A stretch of DNA of 37,500 bases, taken from the NCBI RefSeq assembly GCF_023716865.1, contig NZ_CP092417.1, forward strand, positions 1 to 37,500, read 5' to 3'. Positions 16,355 through 24,780 of the stretch are shown piece after piece. Numbering within the stretch: the first letter of the stretch is position 1; every line of letters begins with the position of its first letter. Made by a program: the position numbers and the translations under genes. This stretch comes from Endozoicomonas sp. SCSIO W0465. GTDB taxonomy: Bacteria > Pseudomonadota > Gammaproteobacteria > Pseudomonadales > Endozoicomonadaceae. Below the pieces are notes generated by a model. The model was not told the origin of the DNA, did not search any database, and was given only the letters and a program-made list of their open reading frames with translations.

Positions 16355-17374
16355 TCACTTGGTGGCATCAGTGATAGAGCGCAAATATGCTCTTTGATGG
16401 GCTGAAAGAGAGCTATCACTTTTCATTCGCAGAGCGAAATCTTTTACCACCTGATGTTCTTCACAATTTTCTTTGAAAGACCACTTTGCTGCCGCTTTTG
16501 TTGTTGCTTTGTCAGCCAGAGTGCCTTGCTGTCTTAATACTCCTCCAATAACCTTTAGTATTTTCACAAGATATTTCTCTTCTCCAGTGACAAAGAAACC
16601 TAACCACCAAAAGTCAAGCTTTTCAGTAGACACTACGTCACTATTAATCCTTTTGGCCCGTCTGGAACGTCCTTCGAGAATCTCAGAGGCTAGTTCCCCA
16701 CATTTGGATGATTGAATTGGCCAGTTGTTTTTTTCAGATATCAGGGCAATGACAAAGGGAAGCTTATGCTTCCAGCCTCCTTCCTTGTCAAAGAGTTGAT
16801 CAAAACTCTGATCAGCAAGTTTTTCAATCTGTCGAAATTTATCTTCTGAAGGACCACGATAAAAATTTGTCACAAGGTTGGTCAGTTGTGACAGGGACTG
16901 TTTGGCATCATTGAGGGAAGCCGGGTTGTCCATTACCGGTTCTTCAACGCCTATTGTATAGTATGAGCTTTCATAGTTTGATTGTTCAAGATATAAATCT
17001 GACATCCAGTTGGTTAGGGACTGGAGTTGTTCTGCATCACTGAGGGAAGCTGGGGAGCCCATTACAGGTTCTTCAATGCTTGCTGATTGGTCTGATGCTA
17101 TAGTACGCGTTGTCGCCTCAGGCGTTCTTTGCCGGGGGAGATAGGCCTGGTCCCGGGTTGATGGTGTTGCTACTCTCATGTGCTGTTGTGGTTCGGAAAC
17201 TTCCTGAAAAGAGGTGTCTGCTTTAACTGAAGCTTGGGGGGCCACTATTGCTACAGGACGACCAGCAGTTGAACTTCTTCTGTTAAGGCTGGTGCTCTCT
17301 TGGTTAGTTTCAATATTGGCAGGGTTGAATGATGCAGCCGCTCTGCTGGCCGTAGATTGATTGTTCGTATCCAA
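16355..17374 (-). CDS. Unrecognised protein, tandem paralogue A
   Basis: I do not recognise this 339-residue protein. It is a paralogue of the next gene (17475-18536). The N-terminus (MDTNNQSTASRAAASFNPAN) is polar and Ser/Thr/Asn-rich, followed by a block GRPVAIVAPQASVKADTSFQ that is nearly identical in both. The middle has two internal copies of a segment like EEPVMxxPASLxDA...L..L (about 97-125 and 143-172). The C-terminal half is helical, with shared blocks NNWPIQSSKCGELA, LDFWWLGFF and a final AAKWSF...N...H region. There is no signal peptide or membrane segment. Start is TTG, with AGG 8 nt upstream. A secreted, host-directed role is possible from the polar N-terminus but is conjecture. 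Confidence 0.75.
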   Translation of the reverse strand: MDTNNQSTASRAAASFNPANIETNQESTSLNRRSSTAGRPVAIVAPQASVKADTSFQEVSEPQQHMRVATPSTRDQAYLPRQRTPEATTRTIASDQSASIEEPVMGSPASLSDAEQLQSLTNWMSDLYLEQSNYESSYYTIGVEEPVMDNPASLNDAKQSLSQLTNLVTNFYRGPSEDKFRQIEKLADQSFDQLFDKEGGWKHKLPFVIALISEKNNWPIQSSKCGELASEILEGRSRRAKRINSDVVSTEKLDFWWLGFFVTGEEKYLVKILKVIGGVLRQQGTLADKATTKAAAKWSFKENCEEHQVVKDFALRMKSDSSLSAHQRAYLRSITDATK

Positions 17375-17474
17375 GGTTATTACCTATTGAAGCTATAATT
17401 TACCACTTTTGAGACATCAGCTGTCTGGAATAGTTTCTTTGGACTTATGGCCGCATAGCAATGGTTTAAAGGGA

Positions 17475-18536
17475 CTACAAAATATTGCACAATTGTGAAT
17501 CAGTGATAGAGCGCAAATATTCCCTTTGATAGTCTGAAAGTGAATTATCGTTTTTCATTCGAAGCGCGAAATCTTTTACCGCCTGATGCTGCTCGCAATT
17601 TGATCGAAAAGACCATTTTGCGGCTTTCTTCGTCACCCGGATTGAGTCCGGCATCTCTACGTGGCTCGATGTATCTCCAATCACCTTTAGTATTTTCTCA
17701 AGGTATTTATCTTCTCCAGTTGCAAAGAAACCAGACCACCAAAAATCAAGCTTTTCAGGGGATACTGCATTGCTGTTAATCTGTTTGGCCCAGTCAGAAC
17801 GCCCTTCGAGAATCTCATAGGCTAGCTCACCACAGGTGGATGATTGAATTGGCCAATTGTTTTTATCAGATATCAGGGCAACAACAAAGGCAAGCTTAAT
17901 CTTCATGCCTCCTTCCTGCCAAATAAGCTGATCAAAAATCTGGTCTATAAGCTTTTCAAGTGCTCGAAATTTATCTTCTGAAGGTTCGCGATAAAAATTT
18001 GTCAAAAAGTTAGACAGCTGAGACAGGGATTGTTCAGTATCGTTGAGTGAAACCGGGTTGTCCATCACCCACTCTTCAACGCTTACTGTGTAGTGTGAGC
18101 TTCTATTTTCTGATTGCTCAAGATAATCATTTGCCATCAAGTTGCTCAACAGGGACTGTAACTGTTCACCCTCGTTGAGGGGAGCCGGATTGCCCATTAA
18201 CGGTATTTCAACGCTTGCTGATTGGGTTGTGGTATTCACCGGTATTTCAATGCTTGCTGATTGGGTTGAGGCTATATTCACCGGTATTATTTGCCGGGGG
18301 AGATATGCCTGGTTCGGGACTGATGGCGTTGTTGATCTCTTGCGCTGTTGCGGTTCGGAAACTTCCTGAAAAGAGGTGTCTGCTTTAACTGAAGCTTGGG
18401 GGCCCACTATTGCTACAGGACGACCAGCAGCCGAGCCTGTGTTATTGAGACTAACTTCCTTGTAGTCAGTTTCGAGGTTTGCAGGATTAAACGGTGCAGT
18501 CACTTGGCTGGCAGTAAATTGATTATTCGTATCCAA
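17475..18536 (-). CDS. Unrecognised protein, tandem paralogue B
   Basis: This 353-residue protein matches paralogue A along its length: the same start MDTNNQ, GRPVAIVGPQASVKADTS, then the repeated V/IE...VMxNPxSLN segment, and the helical C-terminal block with NNWPIQSSTCGELA, DFWWSGFFATGEDKYLEKIL and AAKWSFRSNCEQHQAVKDFA. It carries an extra short repeat of IPVNTTTQSASVEIP type near residues 93-113. The pattern W..FFATG...I...AAkWS..SN..QH..V reminds me loosely of helical-repeat (TPR/Sel1-like) proteins, but I cannot confirm this. The start is again TTG, with AGGAATAAC upstream. Transcription would run from near the trkA end toward the IS. Function unknown. Confidence 0.75.
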   Translation of the reverse strand: MDTNNQFTASQVTAPFNPANLETDYKEVSLNNTGSAAGRPVAIVGPQASVKADTSFQEVSEPQQRKRSTTPSVPNQAYLPRQIIPVNIASTQSASIEIPVNTTTQSASVEIPLMGNPAPLNEGEQLQSLLSNLMANDYLEQSENRSSHYTVSVEEWVMDNPVSLNDTEQSLSQLSNFLTNFYREPSEDKFRALEKLIDQIFDQLIWQEGGMKIKLAFVVALISDKNNWPIQSSTCGELAYEILEGRSDWAKQINSNAVSPEKLDFWWSGFFATGEDKYLEKILKVIGDTSSHVEMPDSIRVTKKAAKWSFRSNCEQHQAVKDFALRMKNDNSLSDYQREYLRSITDSQLCNIL

Positions 18537-18629
18537 TGTCGTTATTCCTGATGATGTTAGAATATCAGACTACTTGGACATCCGTTGTCAGGAATAGTTT
18601 CGTGGGATTGCTTACCGCAAGGCAGTGCT

Positions 18630-20003
18630 TTAAAAGAACCCAAGACCGCCCTGAAAGAGCTGCTCAAGCTCACGGATTTTGCGTTTATTGGTCAGGAAGA
18701 GAATAACATGATCACCGGATTCAATTCGGGTGGTATCGTGAGCAATCAGCACCTGATCATCACGAACGATAGCACCAATGGTTGCACCCTGGGGTAACAC
18801 CACTTCCTGAATCGTTTTACCAACCACTTTAGAACTCTGCTCACTGCCATGGGCAATCACCTCGAACGCTTCAGCAGCACCTCTTCGCAGTGAGTGAACG
18901 TTCACTATATCGCCGCGTCTGACGTGCTTGAGGAGACTGCCAATCGTGGCTAATTGAGGTGATATCGCAATATCAATTTCACCTCCCTGCACCAGATCGA
19001 CATAAGCAGGGTTATTGATCAGAGCCATGACCTTACGGGCACCCAGACGTTTTGCCAGCATCGATGACATGACATTGGCTTCATCGTCATTGGTCAGCGC
19101 ACAGAAGATATCGGTTTCTTCGATATTTTCACTGATCAACAGCTCTTTATCGGAGGCGTTGCCGCAGAAAACCATGGCTTTGGTCAGCGTCTCTGACAGG
19201 AATTGGCAACGTTCCATATTGTGTTCCATGATCTTGACCTTGTATTGGTCTTCCACGGCTTGAGCCAGGCGCAGGCCGATATTGCCGCCACCGGCAATAA
19301 TGATGCGCTTATAGTCATCATCCAGCCGCTGCAGCTCGCCCATGACGGCCCGGATATCTTCACGGGCGGCAATAAAGAAGACTTCATCGTCCACCTCGAT
19401 AACGGTGTTGCCCTTGGGCATGATGGCATTGCCACGCCGGAAAATGGCCGCTACCCGGGTATCGACATTGGGCATGTGCTCACGGATATAACGCAGCTCG
19501 TGACCGACCAGCGGGCCGCCATAATAGGCCTTCATGGCCACCAGCTGGGCACGGCCTTCGGCAAAATCCAGTACCTGAAGGGCGCCGGGGCGTTCCAGCA
19601 GTCGTTTGATATAGTTGGTAACGACCTGCTCCGGGCTGATAAGTACATCAATGGGCAGTGCGGCATTGGCAAACAGGCTTTCATTCTTCAGATAAGCAGC
19701 CTGGCGGATACGGGCAATTTTTGATGGCGTGTTGAACAGTGTGTAGGCAATCTGGCAGGCTACCATATTCACTTCATCACTGTTGGTGACAGCAACCAGC
19801 ATATCGGCTTCATCGGCACCGGCCTGTTTCAGGACCCCGGGAAAAGAAGCTTTGCCCTGGATGGTTCGGATATCAATTTTATCCTGGAGCTCTCGAAGTC
19901 GGGTGGCATCGGTATCGACCACCGTAATGTCATTTTCCTCATTGGCCAGGTTTTCTGCCAGTGTGCCACCCACCTGACCGGCACCGAGAATGATGATTTT
20001 CAT
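18630..20003 (-). CDS. trkA: Trk system potassium uptake protein TrkA
   Basis: TrkA is the cytoplasmic regulatory ring that gates TrkH in response to nucleotides. At 457 residues it matches E. coli (458). Two RCK/Rossmann halves are visible: ILGAGQVGG (from residue 6, with the acidic D30 at the end of strand 2) and IAGGGNIGLRL (from 236), each followed by a TrkA_C domain. It begins immediately after the rsmB stop with no gap, so it belongs to the def-fmt-rsmB-trkA operon. Its downstream neighbour is the duplicated unknown gene pair rather than trkH. Confidence 0.97.
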   Translation of the reverse strand: MKIIILGAGQVGGTLAENLANEENDITVVDTDATRLRELQDKIDIRTIQGKASFPGVLKQAGADEADMLVAVTNSDEVNMVACQIAYTLFNTPSKIARIRQAAYLKNESLFANAALPIDVLISPEQVVTNYIKRLLERPGALQVLDFAEGRAQLVAMKAYYGGPLVGHELRYIREHMPNVDTRVAAIFRRGNAIMPKGNTVIEVDDEVFFIAAREDIRAVMGELQRLDDDYKRIIIAGGGNIGLRLAQAVEDQYKVKIMEHNMERCQFLSETLTKAMVFCGNASDKELLISENIEETDIFCALTNDDEANVMSSMLAKRLGARKVMALINNPAYVDLVQGGEIDIAISPQLATIGSLLKHVRRGDIVNVHSLRRGAAEAFEVIAHGSEQSSKVVGKTIQEVVLPQGATIGAIVRDDQVLIAHDTTRIESGDHVILFLTNKRKIRELEQLFQGGLGFF

Positions 20004-21383
20004 TTAGGAATCCGTCTTTACCATCAGGCTGTAAAAAAATCCGTCACCACTATTCATAAACCTACCCATAGACCTACCCGCCATAGCGTTACTGGTCCCG
20101 GAGCCGCCGTTGCGTGGGAGACTGCCAGAGCCGGGAAAAAGCTGCTTGCCAAACCCGGTATTATGCCCCCATTGACCTTCAATGGTTAGCAATCTGGCAT
20201 CCGGGGTTTCAGACAGGAAGTGTTCAATCTGCAGATGGTTTTCCCGGGGCATGATTGAACAGGTGGCATAAAGTAACGTGCCGCCGGGCTTCAATAGAGG
20301 CCAGATAGCCCTGAGGATGTTCTGTTGCAGCTGCGCCAGTGCATCAATATCTTCCGGCTTTCTCAGCAGTTTGATGTCCGGGTGGCGACGAATAACCCCG
20401 GTTGCTGAGCAGGGGGCATCCAGAAGAATGTGGTCGTACGGTTTTCCCGGGAACCAGCTGTCGGGATCCGTAGCGTCTCCACACAGGATATTGGCGGTCA
20501 AACCCAGTCTTTGCAGGTTTTCACCCACTCTTTCCAGACGAACACGATCAGCATCCAGTGCATCAACGGTGATATCCGGGTGCAGTTCCAGCAGATGACA
20601 GGTCTTGCCTCCCGGTGCGCAGCAGGCATCCAGAATATGATCACCGGGTTTCGCCCGGATTAAGCTCGCAGCCAGCTGGGCTGATTCGTCCTGGACACTG
20701 ACTGCCCCCTCGTAAAACAAGGGCAGCTTGTCGACGGAGCCGGGTTTGCCCAGAGTAATGGCTTGTGGGGCAATTTGGGATTGTTTCGCTGGTATGCAAT
20801 CATCCAGCAGCTTTTTCAGGTATCTGGAGGGGGTGATCTTTTGCTCATTAACCCGAAGGGTCATGGGAGGCGGCTGATTATTACCGGTAAGAATGGCTTG
20901 ATAATCATCCGGCCATGCTCGTTTAATGGCGTTGATCAGCCATTTTGGGTGTGACCAGCCGCAAACCGGGCTGCGCGCTTCCAGGTCATTCAGTTCTTCA
21001 AACCGGCGCTGGGCATTTCTGAGGATGCCATTCACCAGACCTCTGGCCCAGGCTTTACCCAGGGTCCGGGTCGCTTGTACCGTCTCACCAATGGCAGCAT
21101 GGGGAGGAATGCGGGTGAAGAAGAGTTGATACAGACCAACGAGAATCAGGTTATGAATATCCTGCTCTTTTTCTTTCAGGGGTTTCTCGGTGAGGAACTT
21201 AAGCCAGGCATCCAGCCGGTGGTAGTAACGGAGTGTTCCATAGGAAAGCTCAGCCAATAAAGGCTGGTCTTTTATGGACAGCTTTTCCTGTAACTGCGGC
21301 AGTACAGTGCTCAGTGATTCTCCCAGAGTTACCCGGGTAATCGCCCGTGCAGCCAACTGTCGAACAGAAGATTGTTTAGCCAT
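20004..21383 (-). CDS. rsmB: 16S rRNA (cytosine-967-C5)-methyltransferase
   Basis: RsmB methylates C967 of 16S rRNA using S-adenosylmethionine. It has an N-terminal NusB-like helical domain (1-140), the SAM loop LDACCAPGGK (251-260), and the two conserved cysteines of the family in DAPCSATG (C325) and YATCS (C375). Length is 459 against 429 in E. coli. The difference lies mainly in a Gly/Ser/Met/Arg-rich insertion at about 419-445, just before the usual end GDGFFYS. The gene sits between fmt (32 bp upstream) and trkA (no gap). Confidence 0.95.
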   Translation of the reverse strand: MAKQSSVRQLAARAITRVTLGESLSTVLPQLQEKLSIKDQPLLAELSYGTLRYYHRLDAWLKFLTEKPLKEKEQDIHNLILVGLYQLFFTRIPPHAAIGETVQATRTLGKAWARGLVNGILRNAQRRFEELNDLEARSPVCGWSHPKWLINAIKRAWPDDYQAILTGNNQPPPMTLRVNEQKITPSRYLKKLLDDCIPAKQSQIAPQAITLGKPGSVDKLPLFYEGAVSVQDESAQLAASLIRAKPGDHILDACCAPGGKTCHLLELHPDITVDALDADRVRLERVGENLQRLGLTANILCGDATDPDSWFPGKPYDHILLDAPCSATGVIRRHPDIKLLRKPEDIDALAQLQQNILRAIWPLLKPGGTLLYATCSIMPRENHLQIEHFLSETPDARLLTIEGQWGHNTGFGKQLFPGSGSLPRNGGSGTSNAMAGRSMGRFMNSGDGFFYSLMVKTDS

Positions 21384-21415
21384 ATCTGGTAAAAAATGCC
21401 CCGCAAATAAAGCGC

Positions 21416-22372
21416 TTAGCTGAATTGTTTGCCGGTGCTGAACATCGCTTTTTTGCTGTTCAGCAGCTCTTGCACAGTCATTGCCCGGCTTCCTGCCAAT
21501 TGCAGGCGTTTAATGCGCAGTGTGCTTTTGCTATCACCCTGACCGCAGGCAATATCAAGCCCTTTTTTATCTGCCCTGATCAGGGTTCCCGGTGTATTGC
21601 TGGTGCTTTCTTCCAGGGCCATGGCTTCCCATACTCGGATGTTCGTATCATCCAACGCGGTGATCGCCACAGGCCATGGATTGAATGCCCTAATCTGCCG
21701 TTCCAGTGCCTGTGCTGATTTTTGCCAGTCCAGCCGCGCTTCTTCTTTACTCATCTTATGGGCATAGTTAGCCAGGTTGTCATCCTGTTTTTCCGGATGG
21801 ATATTGCCATCTGCCAAGTTATCAAGTGACTGAATCAGAGCGGGCTGGCCCACTTTAATCAGGCGGTCATGAAGATCGGATGCGGTATCGGTTGGATGGA
21901 TGGGACAAAAGGCTTTCAGCAACATGTCTCCGGTATCCAGTCCGGCATCCATCTGCATGATGGTGACACCTGACTCAGTGTCACCCGCTTCAATCGCGCG
22001 CTGAACAGGGGCTGCTCCACGCCATCTTGGCAGAATGGAGCCATGTACATTAATACAGCCCAACGTCGGAGTATCGAGAACCGTTTGTGGCAGAATCAAC
22101 CCGTAGGCAACAACAACCATTAGATCAGCATTCAAAGAGGCAAGTGTTTTCTGAGCGTCTGCATTTCTAAGGGATGTTGGCTGAAAAACCGGAATATGGT
22201 GCTCAAGAGCCAGCGATTTAACCGGTGAGGGCATCAGTTTCTGACCTCGCCCTGCAGGTCTATCCGGCTGGGTATAGACCGCGATAACCTGGTGTTGACT
22301 ATCCAGAACGGCCTGTAGGTGTGCACTGGCAAACTCAGGGGTTCCGGCAAAGATAATTCGAAGGCTTTTCAT
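21416..22372 (-). CDS. fmt: Methionyl-tRNA formyltransferase
   Basis: Fmt formylates initiator Met-tRNA with 10-formyl-tetrahydrofolate. The 318 residues (E. coli 315) start with RIIFAGTPEFASAHL, contain the catalytic/folate region NVHGSILPRWRGAAPVQRAI and MQMDAGLDTGDML, and end with the OB-like C-terminal domain. It follows def after about 90 bp and precedes rsmB. Fmt and Def act in sequence: Fmt adds the formyl group that Def later removes from nascent proteins. Confidence 0.97.
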   Translation of the reverse strand: MKSLRIIFAGTPEFASAHLQAVLDSQHQVIAVYTQPDRPAGRGQKLMPSPVKSLALEHHIPVFQPTSLRNADAQKTLASLNADLMVVVAYGLILPQTVLDTPTLGCINVHGSILPRWRGAAPVQRAIEAGDTESGVTIMQMDAGLDTGDMLLKAFCPIHPTDTASDLHDRLIKVGQPALIQSLDNLADGNIHPEKQDDNLANYAHKMSKEEARLDWQKSAQALERQIRAFNPWPVAITALDDTNIRVWEAMALEESTSNTPGTLIRADKKGLDIACGQGDSKSTLRIKRLQLAGSRAMTVQELLNSKKAMFSTGKQFS

Positions 22373-22465
22373 ATGGCCAGCTGCTTAAGAGGCAATCCAT
22401 CAGAAAGTGGTTGATAGCGGTGTATCGGAACACCATTGTACGAATTTAACGAGTCTGGCTATTCA

Positions 22466-22963
22466 TCAGTGTTTTCTTTTGCCAAGCTTTTTCTTGATAC
22501 GATCCAGTTTCAGGCGGGACAGTGTGTCGATGAATAGCTTACCCTCCAGATGATCCAGCTCGTGCTGGACACAGACGGCCGCCAGTCCATCATAGTCCCG
22601 TGTGTACTCATTACCATCGCGATCTAAAGCCGTCAGCCTCACTTGAGAGTAACGATCCAGCAGCTCATAAATGCCGGGCACTGACAGGCAGCCTTCCTGA
22701 AGGTCGGACTTTTCATCACCGATGGGTTCATAGCCGGGGTTGATGAGGACCTGAGGTTTGTTACCTTCTTCAGAAAGGTCCATTACCACGATGCGCTGAT
22801 GAATATCCACCTGGGTTGCTGCCAGACCAACACCACGGGCGTCGTACATGGTTTCCAGCATGTCATCAACGATACGGCGAATGTCGTCATTGACTTCAGC
22901 TACAGGCTTGGCAACCGTGCGAAGTCTTGGGTCAGGGTATTCAAGTATTTCCAGTAGAGCCAT
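22466..22963 (-). CDS. def: Peptide deformylase
   Basis: Def is the metalloenzyme that removes the formyl group from the first methionine of new proteins. All three motifs are present: GVGLAATQ (44-51), EGCLS (90-94, metal ligand C92) and QHELDHLEG (ligands H134 and H138, catalytic E135). The length of 165 is typical. It is the first gene of the def-fmt-rsmB-trkA operon. Its upstream side is shortened by an IS1182-type element that ends 79 bp from the start codon, so the promoter must lie in that small space or come from the IS. Confidence 0.97.
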   Translation of the reverse strand: MALLEILEYPDPRLRTVAKPVAEVNDDIRRIVDDMLETMYDARGVGLAATQVDIHQRIVVMDLSEEGNKPQVLINPGYEPIGDEKSDLQEGCLSVPGIYELLDRYSQVRLTALDRDGNEYTRDYDGLAAVCVQHELDHLEGKLFIDTLSRLKLDRIKKKLGKRKH

Positions 22964-23062
22964 CAGTGATCTCAGGTTGACGAAGTTAACGAATAATGAA
23001 GTTTGTTGACTCCTCAGTATATCTGTAAATTCAGTCTGTACCTAGGAGGCTGTCCGAGAATA

Positions 23063-23084
23063 GCCTGATTAAGTATAATCAGGC
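23063..23084. terminator. Hairpin at the left end of the IS1182-type element
   Basis: GCCTGATTA, loop AGTA and TAATCAGGC form a perfect 9-bp stem directly inside the left inverted repeat. Such end hairpins can block transcription entering the transposase gene from outside. There is no clear T-run. Confidence 0.55.
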
Positions 23085-23116
23085 ATCTTCTGCCCACTTT
23101 ATTGTTGCCGAAACGG

Positions 23117-24634
23117 ATGTCATCAATCAAATTCAAAGATAACCCTGCTGATTTTGACCAGCACCTGATGTTCCCATCGAACATCTTCGACCTGCTGCCA
23201 CCAGATCATGATTGCTTCGTTTTTGAAGATATCTTCAAGCATATCGACACCTCTGAAGTGGAAAAGCAGTATCACCATCTTGGCCAGAATGCCTACCACC
23301 CACGACTGATTATATCGATCCTGATCTATGCCTATAGCCATGGTGTGTTCAGCTCCAGGGAGATTGAACGGCGCTGCAATCAGGACTTGGCTTTCATGTA
23401 TATCGCCAAACAGCACTGCCCAAATTTCCGGGTGCTCAGTGACTTTCGTAAAAACCAGGCCACCTTTTTTAAAAGCAGTTTCAAACAGAGCGTGCTGCTC
23501 GCCCGGGAACTACAGATGGCCTCGCTGGGCCACATCGCTCTTGATGGTTCCAAATTCAAAGCCGACTCATCAAAGCATAAGGCCATGAGCTACGCACGAC
23601 TTAAGGCCAAAGAAGCTGAATTAATGGCTGAAGTTGAGGCCCTGATTAAAAAAGCCGAAACCAGTGACAGTGAAGAGGACGATGCTTATCAGCAGGAGAC
23701 TGGCTACAGCATTCCTGAAGACTTGCAATTCAAGCAGGAACGGTTAGAGAAAATCCAGGAGGCCAAAAAAGCGCTTGAAGAACGGGAACAGGCCCTGAAT
23801 CCCGATAAGCCGATAGACGACAAAAAGCAAATCAGCTTTGCTGATCATGATGCCAGGATCATGGGTAAAAAAGGCAGTGGCTATCAGTACAGTTATAACG
23901 CCCAGATCAGCGTCGACAGCGATAATGGTATCATTGTTGGCCAGCACATCAGCCAGCATGCCAATGACAAGCAGGAAGTAAAGCCTGCACTTGAAGCCAT
24001 TGCAGAAGCAACAGATAACGCGTCCATTGGCAAAATGAGTGAGGATAATGGCTATTACTCAGGGCCCAACCTGCAAGCGTTTGATGATGCGAACATTGAC
24101 GCTTACATGGCTACGGATCGACAGGAGAAGCCTGCAACAGAGGGACTGGAAGACTCTGACAGAAAGTTTGTCAAAGCGGATTTTATTTACCATGAAGCAG
24201 ACGACAGCTTTACCTGCCCTGCCGGTGAGAAGCTGATTTATAACACGGCTAGCAAAGCAAAACACAAAAGCTACCGCGTCAGTAAAGATATCTGCCGGGA
24301 TTGCCCGTTACGTAAAAGGTGCAGTGGTGACAACAAAGACCCGGGGAAAGTGATTCGCACAGACCGCCACGAAGCCATACGCCAGGCGATGAACCGCAAA
24401 ATGGAAACCAAAGAGGCCAAAGCGGTTTATGAGCGTCGCAAGGTGATTGCGGAACCGCCTTTTGGCCAAATCAAGAACTCAGGATTCAGAGGGTTCAGTG
24501 TCCGGGGTAAGGAAAAAGTGGCTGGAGAATTTTCACTGGTCTGCAGTGCTTATAATTTCAAAAAAATTGTCAAATCGGTTTCAACGGGATCAATCCGTCT
24601 TGAAGAAGCAAAAAGGCTTAAAATGGCAGCATAA
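23117..24634 (+). CDS. IS1182-family transposase (DDE)
   Basis: This transposase has the N-terminal domain of the DUF772/InsH type (ILIYAYSHGVFSSREIERRC). The likely catalytic triad is D143 (IALDGSKFKADSS), D310 (SEDNGYYSG) and E446 (VIAEPPFGQIKNSGFRGF). A cysteine cluster CRDCPLRKRC precedes the last block, as is common in IS1182 proteins, and a charged helical insertion (about 150-230) separates the first two acidic residues. ATG at 23117 gives 505 residues; an in-frame TTG at 23102 would give 510. The frame is uninterrupted. Confidence 0.92.
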   Translation: MSSIKFKDNPADFDQHLMFPSNIFDLLPPDHDCFVFEDIFKHIDTSEVEKQYHHLGQNAYHPRLIISILIYAYSHGVFSSREIERRCNQDLAFMYIAKQHCPNFRVLSDFRKNQATFFKSSFKQSVLLARELQMASLGHIALDGSKFKADSSKHKAMSYARLKAKEAELMAEVEALIKKAETSDSEEDDAYQQETGYSIPEDLQFKQERLEKIQEAKKALEEREQALNPDKPIDDKKQISFADHDARIMGKKGSGYQYSYNAQISVDSDNGIIVGQHISQHANDKQEVKPALEAIAEATDNASIGKMSEDNGYYSGPNLQAFDDANIDAYMATDRQEKPATEGLEDSDRKFVKADFIYHEADDSFTCPAGEKLIYNTASKAKHKSYRVSKDICRDCPLRKRCSGDNKDPGKVIRTDRHEAIRQAMNRKMETKEAKAVYERRKVIAEPPFGQIKNSGFRGFSVRGKEKVAGEFSLVCSAYNFKKIVKSVSTGSIRLEEAKRLKMAA

Positions 24635-24646
24635 AGGCAAGCAAAA

Positions 24647-24670
24647 GGGTAAAAAACGCAATTTTTACCC
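24647..24670 (+). terminator. Hairpin after the IS1182-type transposase
   Basis: GGGTAAAAA (24647-24655) pairs with TTTTTACCC (24662-24670) around a 6-nt loop, 12 bp after the stop codon. The T's lie within the stem, so it is probably a weak terminator or a mRNA 3'-end structure. Confidence 0.55.
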
Positions 24671-24780
24671 CAAAACAGGCTAAATTTAGGTCAATATTTG
24701 ATCAGCCAAGAAAATGCTGAAGCTTTCGTTTTTTCAATAGCTAGTTCTCGGACAGCCTCCTAGGGGCTGTTAAACCACGC

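Larger units (their letters stand above)
16355..18629 (-). repeat. Tandem duplication of a ~1.16-kb gene unit
   Basis: The two paralogues and their upstream regions align with a nearly constant offset of 1162-1164 bp. For example, 17190-17268 and 18352-18430 differ at one of 79 bases, and the leaders at 17413-17470 and 18577-18630 are recognisably related (GACATC..TGTC.GGAATAGTTTC). The duplicated unit therefore includes the promoter/leader and ends at the trkA stop codon. Confidence 0.85.
23046..24759 (+). mobile_element. Complete IS1182-type insertion sequence, ~1714 bp
   Basis: The terminal inverted repeats are GAGGCTGTCCGAGAA (23046-23060) and its exact complement TTCTCGGACAGCCTC (24745-24759). 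Both are flanked by CTAG (23042-23045, 24760-24763), read here as a 4-bp target duplication. Because CTAG is itself a palindrome, it could instead be counted as part of the repeats. The element contains one transposase gene flanked by hairpins on both sides. It lies between def and the solute-binding protein gene and appears intact. Confidence 0.9.

Noticed and set aside
24760..24763. CTAG as part of the IS1182-type inverted repeat
   Set aside because: It cannot be excluded because CTAG is palindromic, but a 4-bp target duplication suits the family better.
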